Program-made: the position numbers and the translations under genes | Assembly: GCF_006716865.1 (NCBI RefSeq) | Contig: NZ_VFPT01000001.1 | Span: forward strand, 801,001 to 865,000 | Origin: Roseinatronobacter monicus | GTDB lineage: Bacteria > Pseudomonadota > Alphaproteobacteria > Rhodobacterales > Rhodobacteraceae | Length of the DNA: 64,000 nucleotides | Direction of reading: 5' to 3' | Shown: positions 18,457 through 26,520 of the stretch, one piece after another | How the letters are laid out: every line of letters begins with the position of its first letter | How positions within the stretch are numbered: position 1 is the first letter of the stretch | Notes under the pieces: generated by a model | What the model saw: only the letters and a program-made list of their open reading frames with translations | Databases searched by the model: none | What the model was told of the DNA's origin: nothing

Positions 18457-19431
18457 GTGGGAATTGGCGTGCAGGTCGAAACAGAGCGTTCAGATGTGCT
18501 TGTGATCGGCGCGGGCATGGCGGGGATCACATGCGCGCGGTCCTTGTCGGCGGCGGGCCAGTCTGTGCTGGTGCTGGACAAGGGGCGCGGGATTGGCGGG
18601 CGTGTGGCCACGCGGCGGGTGGCGCTTGGGGAAGACGAGGTCAGCTTTGACCATGGCGCGCAATATTTCCACGCGCGCGATGCGGATTTCGAAGCGGTGC
18701 TGGACAACGCCGGGGCCGCGATTTGGGATGATGGCGCGCAGACGCGCCCTCTGGTGGGCCGTCCCGGCATGTCGGCGCTGGCGCGCGCAATGGCGCTGGG
18801 GCTGGATATACGGCACGCCTGCGAAGTCACGGCGCTGGAGCGTGTGCGCGATGGATGGCATGTCACGACGCAATCGGGCGTATTCCGCGCCGCCCGTGTG
18901 ATCGTGACCATACCCGCGCCGCAAGTGGCGGGGTTGCTTGGCCCCGACCATCCGCTTGTTGCCGCGCTGGGCGAGGTGCGCATGGCTCCGTGTCTGACCT
19001 TGATGGCCGCCTTTGCGCCAGACAGCCCGCGCCCCTTTGTGCATCGTCTGGACGAAGGGCACCCCTTGGCATGGATCGCGCAAAACAGCACCAAGCCCGG
19101 ACGCAGTGCCGTTGCCACAACATGGGTGGCGCAGGCCGGAGCGGACTGGTCGGCCAGACATCTGGAACGCGCGCCCGATCATATCGCCGCGCTGATGCTG
19201 CCGCTGCTATGCGATGTGATCGGGGCAGACCCACAGGCGGTGCGCCATGTCAGCGCGCATCGCTGGCGCTATGCACATGTGACGCAGTCTTTGGGGCAAC
19301 CCTTCTTGTGCAGCGCGGATCGCAGCCTTTATCTGGGCGGTGACTGGTGCCTTGGCGGAAAAGTCGAGGATGCGTGGGCCAGCGGTCACGCCCTCGCGCA
19401 GGATATACTGGCGCGCGCCGATGTGGGATGA
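18457..19431 (+). CDS. FAD-dependent amine oxidoreductase-like protein (COG3380, renalase-like)
   Basis: A flavoprotein of about 324 residues. The FAD-binding dinucleotide fold is DVLVIGAGMAGITCARSL with the ADP-ribose acid in LVLDKGRGIGGRVATRR. The C-terminal FAD motif is LYLGGDWCLGGKVEDAWASG. The start is taken as GTG 18457, because TGAGGGGG precedes it. Family members are small NAD(P)-dependent flavoproteins whose substrates are largely unknown. It is divergent from sigF and overlaps the next gene by 11 bp, so it heads a three-gene unit. Confidence 0.85.
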   Translation: MGIGVQVETERSDVLVIGAGMAGITCARSLSAAGQSVLVLDKGRGIGGRVATRRVALGEDEVSFDHGAQYFHARDADFEAVLDNAGAAIWDDGAQTRPLVGRPGMSALARAMALGLDIRHACEVTALERVRDGWHVTTQSGVFRAARVIVTIPAPQVAGLLGPDHPLVAALGEVRMAPCLTLMAAFAPDSPRPFVHRLDEGHPLAWIAQNSTKPGRSAVATTWVAQAGADWSARHLERAPDHIAALMLPLLCDVIGADPQAVRHVSAHRWRYAHVTQSLGQPFLCSADRSLYLGGDWCLGGKVEDAWASGHALAQDILARADVG

Positions 19432-20230
19432 CCCGCGCCTTGCAGGGTTGGTGCGGTTGTTGCGCGCCGCAGCGCGCCCGCCGCCTGGTGCCGGGCGGAT
19501 CGCACTGGCGCTTGCCTTGGGGCTGGTCACGCATGCCGTTTTCGCCTTGGGTGTGCTGGCGATGATCGTGGCCATGTTTTTTGGGCTGAGTGAAAGCTTC
19601 GGGCGCGTGCCGCAGCCCTATGCGTGGGCCGCGAATATCGCGCTGATCGTGCAATTCCCGTTGGCGCATTCGCTGTTTCTGACCGCAAAGGGCAGCCGGA
19701 TACTGGCGCGGCTGGTGTCCGGCCCTCATGGGACGACATTGGCGACAACCACATATGCACTGATCGCGTCAGCGCAATTGCTGGCGCTGTTCACGCTCTG
19801 GACACCCTCGGGCATTGTCTGGTGGCGGGCAGACGGGGCGGCGTTTGTGCTGGTCTGCGCGGCCTATGCGGCGGCGTGGCTGATCTTGCTGAAGGCCAGT
19901 TTTGATGCGGGCGCCGAAGTGCAATCTGGCGCATTGGGGTGGATGTCGCTGATGGCGCGGATCGCACCACGCTTTCCCGATATGCCCACGCGCGGGCTGT
20001 TTCGCGTCATCCGCCAGCCGATCTATGTGGCTTTTGCGCTGACGCTGTGGACCGTGCCGGTCTGGACGCCGGACCAACTGCTGCTTGCGGTTGCTTTCAC
20101 TGCGTATTGCCTGCTGGCCCCCCGCCTGAAGGAACGCCGCTTTGCCACACGCTATGGCGCGAGATTTGCAGCCTACCGCGCGCGCACCCCCTATGCCTTG
20201 CCAAGGATACCCAAGAATGACCCGCAATGA
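19421..20230 (+). CDS. Membrane methyltransferase-like protein (ICMT/NnrU/MddA-type fold)
   Basis: An integral membrane protein of about 269 residues with five to six helices. Its C-terminal part has the isoprenylcysteine-methyltransferase-like pattern: FRVIRQPIYVAFALTLWTVP, then a helix, then LKERRFATRYGARFAAYRART. This resembles methanethiol S-methyltransferase MddA and NnrU relatives. The real start is MWDDPRLAG at 19421, overlapping the flavoprotein gene by 11 bp. Its 3' end overlaps the UbiG-like gene by 14 bp. A methylation role is inferred; the acceptor is unknown. Confidence 0.7.
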   Translation: MWDDPRLAGLVRLLRAAARPPPGAGRIALALALGLVTHAVFALGVLAMIVAMFFGLSESFGRVPQPYAWAANIALIVQFPLAHSLFLTAKGSRILARLVSGPHGTTLATTTYALIASAQLLALFTLWTPSGIVWWRADGAAFVLVCAAYAAAWLILLKASFDAGAEVQSGALGWMSLMARIAPRFPDMPTRGLFRVIRQPIYVAFALTLWTVPVWTPDQLLLAVAFTAYCLLAPRLKERRFATRYGARFAAYRARTPYALPRIPKNDPQ

Positions 20231-20930
20231 CCTGACAATCTACGACAAAGTGGCCGATCGCTGGTGGTCGGATGATATCCGCTGGGTGCGCACGCTCAAG
20301 GCGATGGTGCCGGGGCGGCTGTCATGGTTCGACCGCCAGATCGACTGGTCCGGCAAGCGCGTGCTGGATTTGGGCTGCGCGGGCGGTTTCATGGCCGAGG
20401 CGTTGGCCGCACGCGGGGCGCTTGTCACAGGCATTGACCCCGCCGCGCAGGCAATCGAGGCCGCCCGCGCCCATGCCAGCGCCATGGGCTATGACATTCG
20501 CTACGATGTGGGCGTAGGGGAAGCGCTGCCTTACGCCGACGCTGCGTTTGACGCTGTGGTCTGTGTCGATGTGCTGGAGCATGTGCGCGATTTGCCCCGC
20601 GTGCTGGCTGAGGTTGCGCGTGTAATGACGCCTGACGGGCTGTTTTTGTTCGACACGATCAACCGCAACCCGCTGGCGCGTCTGGCAACCATAACACTGG
20701 CAGAGGATGTGCTGCGCCTGCTGCCCAAGGGCACGCATGACCCGGCGCTGTTCATCAAACCGGCTGAGCTGCGCGCAGGACTTGTTGACGCAGGGCTGAA
20801 GCCGGGGCCAGTTACAGGGCTTGGCCCGCGTGGGCTAAGTCTGCGCGGCGATCTGCGCTTCGGGCGTCTGCCCCTGACGACGATTCTGTATATGGGGACC
20901 GCGCGCAAGCCACCGGAGGGTGCGGGCTGA
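20217..20930 (+). CDS. UbiG-like SAM-dependent O-methyltransferase
   Basis: A class I SAM methyltransferase of 237 residues. Motif I is VLDLGCAGGFMAEALAARGA, motif post-I is GIDPAA, and LPKGTHDPALFIKPAEL near the C-terminus is specific to UbiG-type enzymes (3-demethylubiquinol O-methyltransferase). The start at 20217 overlaps the previous gene by 14 bp. Position in an overlapping operon with a flavoprotein and a membrane methyltransferase-like protein is unusual for ubiG itself. It may be a paralogue with another phenolic substrate. If it is the only copy in the genome, it could be the housekeeping UbiG. Confidence 0.8.
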   Translation: MTRNDLTIYDKVADRWWSDDIRWVRTLKAMVPGRLSWFDRQIDWSGKRVLDLGCAGGFMAEALAARGALVTGIDPAAQAIEAARAHASAMGYDIRYDVGVGEALPYADAAFDAVVCVDVLEHVRDLPRVLAEVARVMTPDGLFLFDTINRNPLARLATITLAEDVLRLLPKGTHDPALFIKPAELRAGLVDAGLKPGPVTGLGPRGLSLRGDLRFGRLPLTTILYMGTARKPPEGAG

Positions 20931-21239
20931 ACCGCGATGTGACGCGGGTTTAATGGGATGCTCAATTTGTGAGCAAATCTTCAGAATCCGCTTAATATGT
21001 GTGCATTACTGCGGGGGCTTTGCCCCCAGCGATGTCCTGTTTGGGGTGCGGTTTTCCTAGGGATTCATGGCTGAGCAGGCAAACTGAACGCCTATAAGCC
21101 GATAATAGCAAGACTATTCCCGCCCTTGACCGCACCTTTTGCGCGGGTATGACGATTGCACAAGAACATCATACGCGTGCGAAAAGGAAATCCACCATGC
21201 GCCACTTCGCCGTTGACGCTGCCGGACGGACATCTGGCC
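20931..21239. other. Intergenic region before the nickel importer
   Basis: No gene is seen. It holds a perfect inverted repeat TGCTCA-N5-TGAGCA at 20959-20975, a small hairpin GGGGGC-TTT-GCCCCC at 21013-21027 that may end the upstream operon, and the NikR box at 21147-21174 listed separately. The promoter of nikLMQO should lie in the last 100 bases. Confidence 0.6.
21147..21174. promoter_or_regulatory. NikR operator, exact GTATGA-N16-TCATAC
   Basis: GTATGA at 21147-21152 and TCATAC at 21169-21174 are separated by exactly 16 bases. This is the same half-sites and spacing as the E. coli nik operator. It lies 66 bp before nikL, and a nikR gene ends the cluster. Confidence 0.9.
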
Positions 21240-21701
21240 ATGCGCTGTAATCTTGCGCTTTTGTTTGCACTGGTGGTGGGCGTCATAGCACCTGCGCATG
21301 TCGCCCACAGTCATGCCGCAGTGCTGGACGCAGACGCTGCGCAGGCCATCCGGCTGCATGCCCGCTATGATACAGGCGCGCCGATGGCCCATGCGCAGAT
21401 AATCATCTATGCGCCCGATGATTCAGAACAGGCTTGGGGGCTGGGGGTGGCGGATCGTGACGGGCGCTATGAGTTTATTCCCGATGCCATCGCCGGGCGC
21501 TGGTTGGTTCAGGTCCGACAGGCCGGGCATGGTGTCTCGGCATATGTCGAGATTGGCGAGGATGCGCCTGTGCTGATTACCTCCTCCGCGCCCGACACAT
21601 GGGTGCAGCGGGCGCTGATGGTGGCGCTTGTGGCTTGGGGCGCACTGGGCACGGCCCTGTATGCCCGCAGCCGTAGGGGGAGGTCCGATGCATCTGCCTG
21701 A
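21240..21701 (+). CDS. nikL: NikL-type periplasmic component of the nickel ECF importer
   Basis: A protein of 153 residues, taking the ATG at 21240 (MRCNLALLFALVVG), which gives a signal peptide. The exported part has a His-bearing N-terminus (HVAHSHAAVLD) and a small carboxypeptidase-regulatory-like beta domain (HARYDTGAPMAHAQIIIYAP ... GRYEFIPD). A C-terminal helix (ALMVALVAWGALGTALYA) anchors it. NikL proteins assist NikM in nickel capture. It overlaps nikM by 14 bp and is the first gene after the NikR box. Sequence conservation in this family is low, so the call depends partly on context. Confidence 0.8.
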   Translation: MRCNLALLFALVVGVIAPAHVAHSHAAVLDADAAQAIRLHARYDTGAPMAHAQIIIYAPDDSEQAWGLGVADRDGRYEFIPDAIAGRWLVQVRQAGHGVSAYVEIGEDAPVLITSSAPDTWVQRALMVALVAWGALGTALYARSRRGRSDASA

Positions 21702-22311
21702 CGGGCTTGTGCCGGTTGAACTGGCGCTGGCGGGATATGCCGGATCGGGCGTTTTGGCCGCTGTCGCGCTGTCGCGTATCAAACGTCTGCCGGACCCGTC
21801 CGCCGCAATCCCGCGCGCGGCAATGCTGACCACGGTTTTCTTTGCCGCCTCGTTGGTGGCTGTCCCTGTGCCGCCCGCGTCGGTGCATCTGATGCTTGCG
21901 GGGTTGCTGGGGGTGATGCTGGGCTGGTTCGCGGTGCCAGCCATACTGGTGGGCCTGTTCCTACAGGCTGTGCTGTTTGGTCATGGCGGGCTGACGACAT
22001 TGGGGTTGAACGGGCTGATTCTGGGCCTGCCTGCGCTGCTGGCCTTTGGTATATGGCGCGCAGCGGGGCGGCGCTGGCCGGATATGGCGGCGCTGTGCGC
22101 GGGCAGCGGGGCGGTGGTGGCAGCCCTTGCGATCTTTGCGGGGTTTGTGCTGTTGGGCTTGCCTGTGGCACTGGATACCAGTGCAGAGCGTGTGGCGTTG
22201 CAGCTCTTCGTGTTGGCGCATGTGCCGCTGGTTCTGGCCGAAGGCGTGATCGTGTTGGTGCTGTTGCGGGTGTTGCGCCGGACCGCGCCGCAAATGCTGG
22301 CCCATGCCTGA
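21688..22311 (+). CDS. nikM: NikM/CbiM substrate-specific membrane component
   Basis: The 207-residue S component of an ECF importer. The mature start MHLPDGLVP is the diagnostic N-terminal metal-binding loop in which His2 and the free amino terminus bind Ni or Co. The remainder is six to seven helices, with LFGHGGLTTLGLNGL conserved. A start at 21688 is required by this motif and has GGGAGG upstream. Nickel rather than cobalt is chosen because of the NikR gene and operator. It overlaps nikL and nikQ. Confidence 0.92.
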   Translation: MHLPDGLVPVELALAGYAGSGVLAAVALSRIKRLPDPSAAIPRAAMLTTVFFAASLVAVPVPPASVHLMLAGLLGVMLGWFAVPAILVGLFLQAVLFGHGGLTTLGLNGLILGLPALLAFGIWRAAGRRWPDMAALCAGSGAVVAALAIFAGFVLLGLPVALDTSAERVALQLFVLAHVPLVLAEGVIVLVLLRVLRRTAPQMLAHA

Positions 22312-23029
22312 GCGCGCGTGCCGCGCCCCCGCTTTAAGTGCGCGCGCGCGGCTGGTGGTGGCGTTCGGACTGGCCTTTGCCTTCGCATCTGTTCAAAATC
22401 TGGCGGCGCTGCCTGCGCTGTGGCTCATCGCCGGGGTGGGCGTGCTGGCTTCGGGCAGGCCTTGGCAAATTCTCGTGCGCCTGCGGGGGGCGGCTGTGCT
22501 GGCCGCAGGCTTTGTGCTGGTGCTGCCGCTGATCGCGGGCGAGACGGTGCTGGCCCATCTTGGCCCGATTGCGCTGTATCAGGAGGGTGCATTGGCGGGC
22601 GCGCTGATTGCGGGGCGGTTGCTGGCGATTGTTGCCATGACGCTGGCAATCCTGTCGCCAGTGGCGCCGTTTGATCTGGTGGCGGGGATGCGCGGGCTGG
22701 GGGTTCCTGCATTGATGGCGGATCTGGCACTTCTGACGCTGCGCTATATGGATGAGGTCGCGGCGCAACTGGCCCGCGCGCGGCTTGCGCGGCGCTTGCG
22801 GGGGGGCATAACCGGCTGGCGCGCACTGCCGGATTATGCGCTGTTGCTGGCCACAAGCCTGATCCGCGCGCAGGCCCGTTCTGAACAGCTTTGGGCGGCG
22901 ATGCGTCTGCGCGGCTATGGCGCGGGGCTGGCCGCGCCCGCACCGACCCTGAGCGCGCGCGACTGGGCCTTTGTGACCGGCGCGGGGGGGCTGGCATTGG
23001 CCGTTATCTGGATGGATCGCAGCCTATGA
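22304..23029 (+). CDS. nikQ: NikQ/CbiQ transmembrane coupling component
   Basis: The 241-residue T component links the ATPase to NikM. The coupling-helix motif with Ala-Arg is ARARLARRLRGG, and a second, RAQARSEQLWAAMRLRGYG, is near the end. Both are typical of CbiQ/EcfT proteins. Five hydrophobic helices surround them. Its ATG overlaps nikM by 8 bp and its TGA overlaps the start of nikO in ATGA, so the four genes are co-translated. Confidence 0.92.
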   Translation: MPERACRAPALSARARLVVAFGLAFAFASVQNLAALPALWLIAGVGVLASGRPWQILVRLRGAAVLAAGFVLVLPLIAGETVLAHLGPIALYQEGALAGALIAGRLLAIVAMTLAILSPVAPFDLVAGMRGLGVPALMADLALLTLRYMDEVAAQLARARLARRLRGGITGWRALPDYALLLATSLIRAQARSEQLWAAMRLRGYGAGLAAPAPTLSARDWAFVTGAGGLALAVIWMDRSL

Positions 23030-23784
23030 GCCTGCTGGAGCTTGAGCAAGTCGAGGTGGGCTGGCCGGGGCAGGGCGCTGTGCTGTCAGGGCTGACACTC
23101 GCCTTGGGGCAAGGCGCGCGGGTGGGCGTTGTCGGCCCGAACGGGGCAGGCAAGACCAGTCTGTTTCACACCATTGCGGGCATATTGGCCCCGCAGCAAG
23201 GACAGGTGCGGTTGCGAGGGCAGCCTGTGCGCCAAGGCCAGTTCATGCCGGCTGTGGCGCTTGTGTTCCAGCAAGCTGATGACCAGCTATTCTGCCCCAC
23301 CTTGATCGAGGATGTCAGTTTCGGGGCGCGCAATCTGGGCTTGCCCGCCCCTGAGATCGCGGCCCGTGTGGCGGAGGCCTTGCACGCCTGCGGGCTGAAC
23401 GGGCTGGAGGATCGGCCCATCACCCAGTTATCTGGCGGCGAGAAGCGTCGCGCCTGCATTGCCGGTGCGCTGGTTATGCAGCCCGACCTGATGCTGCTGG
23501 ACGAGCCGTCCGCCGCGCTGGACCTGCGCAGCCGCCGCCGCCTGATACGCCTGCTTGCCGGGATGGAGCACGCAATGCTGATCGCCAGCCATGATCTGGA
23601 ACTGCTGCTGGATCTGTGCCCGCGCGTGATTGTGCTGGACGCGGGGCGCATCTGCGCCGATGGCCCCGCGCATGAGGTTCTGGGCGATGCGGCCTTGATG
23701 GACGCGCATGGGCAAGAGGTGCCCCATTCCCTGACACCGCATAACCCGGCCCGCCACCAGCATAGGCCGCAGGCCAAGGTTTAG
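23026..23784 (+). CDS. nikO: NikO/CbiO ATP-binding component
   Basis: The ATPase of the nickel ECF importer, 252 residues from MSLLELEQVEVGW. Walker A is GPNGAGKTS (37-45), the Q-loop is VFQQADDQLFCPT, the signature is LSGGEKR (135-141), Walker B is LMLLDEP (155-161), and the switch His is in IASHDLEL. The FQxxDDQ-type Q-loop with the following F-C-P is characteristic of CbiO/EcfA. Only one ATPase gene is present, so it acts as a homodimer. Confidence 0.93.
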   Translation: MSLLELEQVEVGWPGQGAVLSGLTLALGQGARVGVVGPNGAGKTSLFHTIAGILAPQQGQVRLRGQPVRQGQFMPAVALVFQQADDQLFCPTLIEDVSFGARNLGLPAPEIAARVAEALHACGLNGLEDRPITQLSGGEKRRACIAGALVMQPDLMLLDEPSAALDLRSRRRLIRLLAGMEHAMLIASHDLELLLDLCPRVIVLDAGRICADGPAHEVLGDAALMDAHGQEVPHSLTPHNPARHQHRPQAKV

Positions 23785-23845
23785 GCGCGTTGCCAGTCCC
23801 CTCGGGTCGCCCCTGAACCGAGCAAAGGGTAACAAGCGCAAAGCC

Positions 23846-24316
23846 TTAGAAGCTGTCCTTCACATGTAGATGGTCATGGTGGGCGGTGCCATGTCCATGG
23901 TCATGGGCATGGGATCGGGCCTCAACCGGGATCAGGAACAGATTGCCGTGCATGACACCGCGCTGGCCCAGCACGCCATCGGCATAGGCGCGCAGGGCGG
24001 CCGCCGGGCCGCGCAGAATCGCCGTCTCAAGGCAGGTGTCATGGTCCAGATGGACATGGCTGGTGGTCACGCTCAACGCGTGATGGTCATGGTGGTGGTG
24101 CATCAGACGGCTGGCCAGATCGCGGGTGTGGTGGTCATAGACATAGGACAGAACGCCCATCGCCTCGGCTTCTGACGGGTCATTTTCTGCGTCGCGCAGG
24201 GCAGTGCGCAACAGATCGCGCACTGCTTCGGACCGGTTGTCATAGCGCCGTTCGGTGACATGGCGGTCCAATGCGTCACAAAGCGGGCCGGGTAGGGTGA
24301 TGGTCACACGCTGCAC
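23846..24316 (-). CDS. nikR: Nickel-responsive repressor NikR
   Basis: A 156-residue ribbon-helix-helix repressor with an ACT-like nickel domain. The GTG at 24316 is the start because AGGAAA precedes it and the protein then begins QRVTITLP, the expected RHH strand. The high-affinity nickel ligands fall at H76, H87, H89 and C95, the same numbers as in E. coli NikR. A His-rich tail (HAHDHGHGTAHHDHLH) is an extra. It represses nikLMQO through the operator at 21147-21174 when nickel is sufficient. It converges with nikO. Confidence 0.95.
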   Translation of the reverse strand: MQRVTITLPGPLCDALDRHVTERRYDNRSEAVRDLLRTALRDAENDPSEAEAMGVLSYVYDHHTRDLASRLMHHHHDHHALSVTTSHVHLDHDTCLETAILRGPAAALRAYADGVLGQRGVMHGNLFLIPVEARSHAHDHGHGTAHHDHLHVKDSF

Positions 24317-24482
24317 GTTGAATTTCCTTTCGCAGGCGTTGCCAAAGGCACGCGGGTTTGTGCAGTGTTGCACAAGGCGGCAGCTTGCCGCAAGTTGTGG
24401 CCATCGTCGCATGAAGGCCTGCCCGCGCGCAGTGGCTGGCCCTCAGGCATCGGCGCAAGACTCGCTGGAAGGAAAAGCACCC

Positions 24483-25316
24483 ATGACCACCCCTTGCATC
24501 ATCGCGGTCGCGATTACCGGCTCGGTTCCGACCAAGGCCAATAACCCTGCCGTGCCGATCAGCGTGGCCGAACAGGTTGAAAGCACGCAGGCCGCTTTTG
24601 AAGCCGGGGCCAGCATTGCGCATTGTCACGTGCGCAATGACGATGAGACGCCCTCGTCCGACCCTGAGAAATTTGCCCATCTGAAAGAGGGGTTGGAGAA
24701 ACATTGCCCCGGTATGATCATCCAGTTCTCGACCGGGGGGCGGTCGGGCGCGGGGCTGACGCGTGGCGGCATGTTGCCGCTGCGCCCGGACATGGCGTCC
24801 CTCTCGGTCGGGTCTAACAATTTTCCAACACGCGTGTATGAAAATCCGCCTGATTTGGTGGATTGGCTGGCGTCAGAGATGCACAAATACGATGTTATGC
24901 CGGAAATCGAGGCATTTGATCTGAGCCATATCATTCAGGCTGCGAAAATGGCCGACGATGGGCGGCTGAAGCGGCCGCTATATGTGCAATTCGTGATGGG
25001 TGTGAAAAATGCCATGATCGCGGATGCGCGGATACTTGATATTTATATCGAGACGCTGCACCGCTTTGCGCCCGATGCGCTGTGGTGTGCCGCAGGAATT
25101 GGCCCCAATCAGATCGTGGTTAATGAATGGGCAATTGCGCGCGGCGGGCATACGCGTACGGGGCTTGAAGATAATATGCGGCTGGACCGCGCGCGGCTGG
25201 CCCCCTCGAATGCCGCACTGGTCGAACGCACGGTCGAGATCTGCGCGAAACACCAGCGTCCCGTCGCAAGCTGGCAGCAGGCCCGCGAGATACTGGGGCT
25301 GCGCAAACCTGCATAA
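24483..25316 (+). CDS. BKACE-family beta-keto acid cleavage enzyme (DUF849)
   Basis: A 277-residue TIM-barrel enzyme of the family typified by 3-keto-5-aminohexanoate cleavage enzyme. These zinc enzymes join a beta-keto acid with acetyl-CoA to give acetoacetate and a new CoA ester. Zn-site motifs are IAHCHVRND (HxH) and the downstream GxExxD-type segment PEIEAFDLSH. VGSNNFPTRVYENP is typical. The start MTTPCIIAVAITG has GGAAGG upstream. Known specificities vary widely within the family and none is indicated here. It is divergent from nikR. Confidence 0.87.
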   Translation: MTTPCIIAVAITGSVPTKANNPAVPISVAEQVESTQAAFEAGASIAHCHVRNDDETPSSDPEKFAHLKEGLEKHCPGMIIQFSTGGRSGAGLTRGGMLPLRPDMASLSVGSNNFPTRVYENPPDLVDWLASEMHKYDVMPEIEAFDLSHIIQAAKMADDGRLKRPLYVQFVMGVKNAMIADARILDIYIETLHRFAPDALWCAAGIGPNQIVVNEWAIARGGHTRTGLEDNMRLDRARLAPSNAALVERTVEICAKHQRPVASWQQAREILGLRKPA

Positions 25317-25325
25317 CCCGACAGG

Positions 25326-25350
25326 GCGGCCCGGTTTTGCGCCGGGCCGC
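25326..25350. terminator. Bidirectional terminator between the BKACE gene and hemE
   Basis: GCGGCCCGG and CCGGGCCGC form a 9-bp stem around a TTTTGCG loop between the two convergent genes. Confidence 0.7.
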
Positions 25351-25363
25351 TAGACAGCTTTCG

Positions 25364-26413
25364 TTAGGCGCGGAAATTTCGCACAGTCTCGATCATCAGC
25401 GCCACGTTTTCCGGGTCGCCATCGGGGGTGATGCCGTGGCCCAGATTGAAGATATGCGGCCCGCCTCGGAACGCGCGGACAACACGTTCGGTCGCATCCA
25501 CCAGCGCCTGCCCGCCTGTCACCATATGGCTGGAAGCCAGATTGCCCTGCACGCAGCCATCGACGTGCACATGTTCAGCGCCCCATTCGGGTGTGATCGA
25601 ATTGTCCAATGCTACGCAATCAGCGCCGGTGGCGCGGCCAAATCCGATATACCCTTCGCCTGCTTCGCGCGGAAAGGCGATGATGGGAATGCCGGGGTGG
25701 CGTGCCTTCAACTCGGTGATGATCTTGCGCGCGGGCTCCAGCGAGTAGCGGATAAACGCGTCACCCTTCAGCGATCCGGCCCAACTGTCGAAAATCTTGA
25801 CCACCTCGGCCCCTGCGTCGATCTGCATCGACAGATATTCGATGGTCGCCGCCGTTATCCGGTCGATCAGCGCATCAAACGCTTCCGGCGCGCCAACGCG
25901 CATGGCGTGCGCGGGGGCTTGATCGGGGGTGCCGCGACCGGCGATCATATAGGTGGCCACTGTCCATGGCGCACCTGCAAAGCCGATCAATGTCGTCTCG
26001 GCGGGCAATTCACGCGACAGGATTTTCACAGTCTCATAGACAGGCGACAGGGTGTCGTGAATCGCATCCACGGGCTTGAGCGCCTGAACCCCGGCCATGT
26101 CGTTCAGTGTGGACAGGCGTGGCCCTTCGCCGGTCACAAACCACAAATCCGCCCCCAGCGCCTGCGGGATCAGCAGGATATCGGCAAACAGAATCGCCGC
26201 ATCGAATCCGTAGCGACGGATCGGCTGCAAGGTCACTTCGGCGGCCAGTTCGGGGTTGTAGCACAGCGACAGGAAATCGCCTGCCTGCGCGCGCGTGGCC
26301 TTGTATTCGGGCAGGTACCGCCCGGCCTGACGCATGATCCAGATGGGCGGCGTGGGCAGCGTCTCGCCCGCAAGGGCACGCAGAATGGTCTTGGTAGGGG
26401 CGGTCGCAGTCAT
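25364..26413 (-). CDS. hemE: Uroporphyrinogen decarboxylase HemE
   Basis: HemE removes four acetate carboxyls from uroporphyrinogen III to give coproporphyrinogen III, in the cytoplasm. The 349-residue protein has the family signature [16 protein letters not shown] near the N-terminus and the second signature [13 protein letters not shown] at about 145. The substrate-binding loop [13 protein letters not shown] is at the C-terminus. Start MTATAPTKT has AGGAGAGAG upstream. It is divergent from hemC, with a TGT-N12-ACA site between them. Confidence 0.97.
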   Translation of the reverse strand: MTATAPTKTILRALAGETLPTPPIWIMRQAGRYLPEYKATRAQAGDFLSLCYNPELAAEVTLQPIRRYGFDAAILFADILLIPQALGADLWFVTGEGPRLSTLNDMAGVQALKPVDAIHDTLSPVYETVKILSRELPAETTLIGFAGAPWTVATYMIAGRGTPDQAPAHAMRVGAPEAFDALIDRITAATIEYLSMQIDAGAEVVKIFDSWAGSLKGDAFIRYSLEPARKIITELKARHPGIPIIAFPREAGEGYIGFGRATGADCVALDNSITPEWGAEHVHVDGCVQGNLASSHMVTGGQALVDATERVVRAFRGGPHIFNLGHGITPDGDPENVALMIETVRNFRA

Positions 26414-26459
26414 ATGGCTCTCTCCTTGGTCCCGTTCTCGTCCCAAGACAGGCGCGTAA

Positions 26460-26477
26460 TGTCAAGTCTGCGATACA
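26460..26477. promoter_or_regulatory. TGT-N12-ACA site between hemE and hemC
   Basis: TGT at 26460 and ACA at 26475-26477 are exactly 12 bases apart, matching the PpsR/CrtJ operator used in purple bacteria for photosynthesis and some tetrapyrrole genes. A single site of six fixed bases can occur by chance, so support is moderate. The position between divergent hem genes strengthens it. Confidence 0.4.
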
Positions 26478-26520
26478 CTCTGCGCTTGTCAGGGCCGCGG
26501 CGCGCAGCTAATCAAGTCAC

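Noticed and set aside
21688..23784. Cobalt importer CbiMQO for cobalamin synthesis
   Set aside because: The linked NikR and the exact NikR operator argue for nickel, and no cobalamin genes or B12 riboswitch were seen.
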